25,645 nucleotides of DNA from Lachnospiraceae bacterium UBA7054. GTDB lineage: Bacteria; Bacillota; Clostridia; Lachnospirales; Lachnospiraceae. Made by a program: the position numbers and the translations under genes. The notes under the pieces were generated by a model. It ran no database searches. It was given only the letters and a program-made list of their open reading frames with translations, and had not been told where the DNA came from. The stretch lies in assembly GCA_002492725.1 (NCBI GenBank), contig DLAF01000003.1:1-25645 (forward strand), read 5' to 3'. Positions 23,401 through 25,645 of this stretch are shown here, one piece after another; the stretch's first letter is position 1, and each line of letters starts with the position of its first letter.

Positions 23401-25048
23401 TCCGTGGATTGCAAAGACCAGACATTCTACGCCCGGCGTGGGGCTGATTTCTCCGCCGCCGCACCACGATATCTATTCGATTGAGGATCTGGCGCAGTTG
23501 ATCTATGACTTGAAAAATGCCAATACCAAAGCGCGGATTTCGGTGAAGCTGGTTTCCGAGGCGGGTGTGGGTACGGTGGCAGCCGGTGTGGCCAAGGCGG
23601 GCGCACAGGTGATTCTGGTTTCCGGCTACGACGGCGGCACAGGCGCGGCGCCGCGCAATTCCATCCACAACGCGGGACTGCCCTGGGAGCTGGGACTGGC
23701 GGAAACACACCAGACGCTGATTCAGAACGGCCTGAGAAACAAAGTGCGCATTGAGACGGACGGAAAGCTAATGAGTGGCCGGGACGTGGCGATTGCAGCG
23801 ATTCTGGGCGCGGAGGAGTTCGGCTTTGCGACGGCACCCCTTGTGACCATGGGCTGCCTGATGATGCGGGTCTGCAATCTGGACACCTGCCCGGTGGGCG
23901 TGGCTACCCAGAACCCGGAGCTTCGGAAGCGCTTTACGGGCAAACCTGAGTACGTGGAGAACTTTATGCGGTTTATCGCGCAGGAGCTTCGAGAGTACAT
24001 GGCGAAGCTTGGCGTGCGCAAGGTAGATGAGCTGGTAGGCAGGACAGAGCTTCTTAAAGTGAAGGAAAATCTGACGGATCGCCAGCGCAAAGTGGATCTT
24101 AGCTTGATTTTGAGCAATCCTTATGAGGGGAGCAAGGAGAAATATATCTTTGACCCGAAACAGGTATATGATTTCCATTTGGAAAAGACGCTTGACGAAA
24201 AGGTGCTCTTAAAGCAGCTTTCGGGTGCTTTGGAGAAGGGACAGAAGCGGAGCCTTGAGGTGGATGTGTCGAATACCGACCGTACCTTCGGTACCATTTT
24301 CGGTTCGGAGATTACGAGAAGATTCGGGGACACGCTGGAGGAGGATACCTACCATATCTTATGTAAGGGTTCCGGCGGGCAGAGCTTTGGCGCTTTTATT
24401 CCGAAAGGGCTGACACTGGAGCTGGTGGGCGATTCCAACGATTATTTCGGCAAAGGGCTGTCCGGCGGCAAACTGATCGTATATCCGCCTAAGGGTTCCA
24501 CTTTCAAACAGGATGAAAACATCATCATCGGCAACGTGTCCCTCTATGGGGCAACCTCCGGAAAAGCCTTTATAGGCGGTGTGGCGGGCGAGCGCTTCTG
24601 CGTCAGAAATTCCGGCGCCATTGCGGTGGTGGAGGGCGTGGGAGACCACGGCTGTGAGTATATGACGGGCGGGCGCGTAGTCGTGATCGGTTCCGTGGGC
24701 AAGAACTTCGCGGCGGGCATGAGCGGCGGCATCGCCTATGTGCTGGATGAAAACAACGACCTGTACACGAAGACCAACAAGGAAATGGTTTCCTCCTATG
24801 AGATAACCTCCAAGTACGACGTCCTGGAGTTAAAAGAGATGATCAAGGAGCATGTGGCCTACACCAATTCCGTCAAGGGAAAGGAGATCCTGGATCATTT
24901 CGGGGAGTATCTGCCGAAGTTCAAGAAGATCATTCCGCACGACTATGAGATCATGTTAAAACTCATCGTGCAGATGGAGGAGAAGGGCCTAAGCGCGGAG
25001 CAGGCGCAAATCGAGGCATTCTATAAAAAGGATAAGGAGGGGGCATAA
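20495..25048 (+). CDS. gltB: Glutamate synthase large subunit
   Basis: The large subunit makes two glutamates from glutamine and 2-oxoglutarate. The 1517-residue product is full length. A propeptide of 22 residues precedes the catalytic Cys23 (HDNCGIGAC) of the class II glutamine amidotransferase domain (about 23-430). A central domain and the FMN-binding synthase barrel follow (PGEGGHLPGGKVYPWIA, VILVSGYDGGTGAAP). The iron-sulfur cluster cysteines are 1121, 1127 and 1132 (C-x5-C-x4-C). The C-terminal GXGXG domain carries repeated glycine-rich turns. The ATG has TGGAGGT at 20483-20489, inside the repeat. gltD begins three bases after its stop. Nitrogen control by a leader structure upstream is possible but unproven. 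Confidence 0.97.
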   Translation: MFTVKRTIPDAPLYRAEFEHDNCGIGACVNIKGTKSRAIVENALKIVENLEHRAGKDAEGETGDGVGILTQMPHKFMKKVTKDLGFSIGGEREYGVGTFFFPQDELQRNQAKKMFEIIAKKEGLEFLGWRDVPTVPSVLGHKAVECMPCIMQAFIKKPANVEKGLDFDRKLYILRRTFEQSTDVTYVVSLSSRTIVYKGMFLVGQLRTFFADLQDQDYESAIAVVHSRFSTNTNPSWERAHPNRFIVHNGEINTIRGNADKMQAREENMESEHLQGQMHKILPAIGASGSDSAMLDNTLEFLVMSGMPLPLAVMITIPEPWENNKTMSQKKKDFYQYYATMMEPWDGPASILFSDGDIIGAVLDRNGLRPSRYLITNDDTLILSSEVGVLDIDPSKIVMKERLHPGKMLLVDTVQGRVIDDDELKEKYASAQPYGEWLDSKLVTLKELKIPNQRVPEFTDEERQRMQKAFGYTYEDLKSSILPMAKNGAEAIAAMGVDTPIPVLSKAHHPLFHYFKQLFAQVTNPPIDAIREEVVTSTTVYLGRDGNLLEEMPENCNMLRVHNPILTSTDLLKIKTMKAEGFQVEVIPITYYKNTRLEKAIDRLFVEVDRAYREGANIIILSDRGVDENRVAIPSLLAVSALQQHLVSTKKRTSVDIILESAEPREVHHFATLLGFGASAINPYLAQESIRELIDNHMLDKDYYAAVDDYNSAILHGIVKIASKMGISTIQSYQGSKIFEAIGIDKEVINKYFTNTVCRVGGITLKDIEEEVDTLHSMAFDPLGLSNDLTLDSTGHHQMRSGADEHLYNPETIHLLQESTRRGDYELFKQYTKAVNNEESIKNLRGLMDFNYAKKPVPIEEVESVDTIVTRFKTGAMSYGSISKEAHETMAIAMNRLHGKSNSGEGGEDKERLTVGPDGLNRCSAIKQVASGRFGVTSEYLNSAQEIQIKMAQGAKPGEGGHLPGGKVYPWIAKTRHSTPGVGLISPPPHHDIYSIEDLAQLIYDLKNANTKARISVKLVSEAGVGTVAAGVAKAGAQVILVSGYDGGTGAAPRNSIHNAGLPWELGLAETHQTLIQNGLRNKVRIETDGKLMSGRDVAIAAILGAEEFGFATAPLVTMGCLMMRVCNLDTCPVGVATQNPELRKRFTGKPEYVENFMRFIAQELREYMAKLGVRKVDELVGRTELLKVKENLTDRQRKVDLSLILSNPYEGSKEKYIFDPKQVYDFHLEKTLDEKVLLKQLSGALEKGQKRSLEVDVSNTDRTFGTIFGSEITRRFGDTLEEDTYHILCKGSGGQSFGAFIPKGLTLELVGDSNDYFGKGLSGGKLIVYPPKGSTFKQDENIIIGNVSLYGATSGKAFIGGVAGERFCVRNSGAIAVVEGVGDHGCEYMTGGRVVVIGSVGKNFAAGMSGGIAYVLDENNDLYTKTNKEMVSSYEITSKYDVLELKEMIKEHVAYTNSVKGKEILDHFGEYLPKFKKIIPHDYEIMLKLIVQMEEKGLSAEQAQIEAFYKKDKEGA

Positions 25049-25050
25049 TC

Positions 25051-25645
25051 ATGGGAAAACCGACAGGATTTATGGAATATGAGCGCAGGGTTTCAAAAGA
25101 TGTGAGCCCCAGACAGCGCATTCAGAATTTTAAAGAGTTTCACGAACATCTGACGATGGAGGAACAGCAGGAACAGGGCGCGCGCTGCATGGACTGCGGC
25201 GTACCGTTCTGTCAGTCAGGCATGACGCTGTGCGGGATGACCTCCGGGTGTCCCCTGCACAATCTGGTGCCGGAGTGGAACGATCTGGTCTATACCGGCA
25301 ACTGGGAGCAGGCATATATGCGTCTGCACAAGACGAACAACTTCCCAGAGTTTACTTCGAGAGTCTGCCCGGCACTCTGCGAGGCGGCCTGCACCTGCGG
25401 CTTAAACGGCGACCCTGTCTCCACGAAGGAGAACGAGTATGCCATCATCGAAAATGCTTATGAAAAGGGGTATGCGGCGCCGAAGCCGCCCAAAGTGCGC
25501 ACCGGCAAGAAGGTGGCGGTGGTGGGCAGCGGCCCTTCCGGCCTTGCAGTGGCTGACCAGCTCAACAGGCGGGGCCATCTGGTGACGGTGTTTGAACGCT
25601 CCGACCGCATCGGCGGCTTATTGATGTACGGCATTCCGAATATGA
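25051..25645 (+). CDS. gltD: Glutamate synthase small subunit (truncated by window end)
   Basis: The small subunit takes electrons from NAD(P)H through FAD and iron-sulfur clusters to the large subunit. The frame is open from ATG 25051 to the end of the window, about 198 codons; the full protein would be about 490 residues. Two cysteine groups are visible: RCMDCGVPFCQ with the following cysteines of the first, and RVCPALCEAACTCG of the second. The FAD-binding motif VAVVGSGPSGLAVADQL is followed by FERSDRIGGLLMYGIPNM. The ribosome binding site AAGGAGGGGG spans the end of gltB, so the two genes are co-transcribed and probably coupled. Confidence 0.96.
   Translation, partial: MGKPTGFMEYERRVSKDVSPRQRIQNFKEFHEHLTMEEQQEQGARCMDCGVPFCQSGMTLCGMTSGCPLHNLVPEWNDLVYTGNWEQAYMRLHKTNNFPEFTSRVCPALCEAACTCGLNGDPVSTKENEYAIIENAYEKGYAAPKPPKVRTGKKVAVVGSGPSGLAVADQLNRRGHLVTVFERSDRIGGLLMYGIPNM

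Overview
The window looks like chromosomal DNA from a Gram-positive anaerobe of the Clostridia, most likely Lachnospiraceae. This is inferred from the Firmicutes-type order tig-clpP-clpX-lon-ysxC, strong AGGAGG-type ribosome binding sites, sigma-A promoters, an ECF-type thiamine transporter under a TPP riboswitch, and gltB-gltD. No rRNA, tRNA, CRISPR array, phage gene or transposase was seen.

Region 1 (1-6654) is a protein quality-control block: trigger factor, ClpP, ClpX, Lon and the ribosome-assembly GTPase YsxC, all on the plus strand. The clpP-clpX spacer holds short tandem repeats and three hairpins. Region 2 (6701-9151) carries an AI-2E/PerM-type membrane protein, a VanZ-like protein and an unrecognised Gln/Ala-rich protein, closed by a strong terminator.

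Region 3 (9175-10246) is the thiamine uptake gene thiT on the minus strand, with promoter, TPP aptamer and a visible ribosome-binding-site switch. Opposite the promoter lies a 24-codon remnant of a HAD phosphatase gene. It is coupled to region 4 (10247-13636): a CPBP intramembrane protease, a mosaic palindromic repeat, a small kinase-like protein, a convergent MFS transporter and a divergent acetyltransferase.

Region 5 (13736-19214) is regulatory and accessory: an XRE/GyrI-like regulator, a soluble GAF-PAS-PAS hybrid histidine kinase, two GNAT acetyltransferases and a metallo-beta-lactamase-fold hydrolase. Region 6 (19269-25645) has the DNA repair glycosylase MutM on the minus strand, then a structured leader and gltB-gltD (glutamate synthase), with gltD cut by the window end.

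I see no clearly new multi-gene system. The most interesting signals are non-coding: a repeat shared between 11049-11181 and 20455-20490 that supplies the ribosome binding site of the following gene in both places, covarying hairpins between clpP and clpX, a terminator-plus-hairpin leader before gltB, and the complete base-level logic of the thiT riboswitch.
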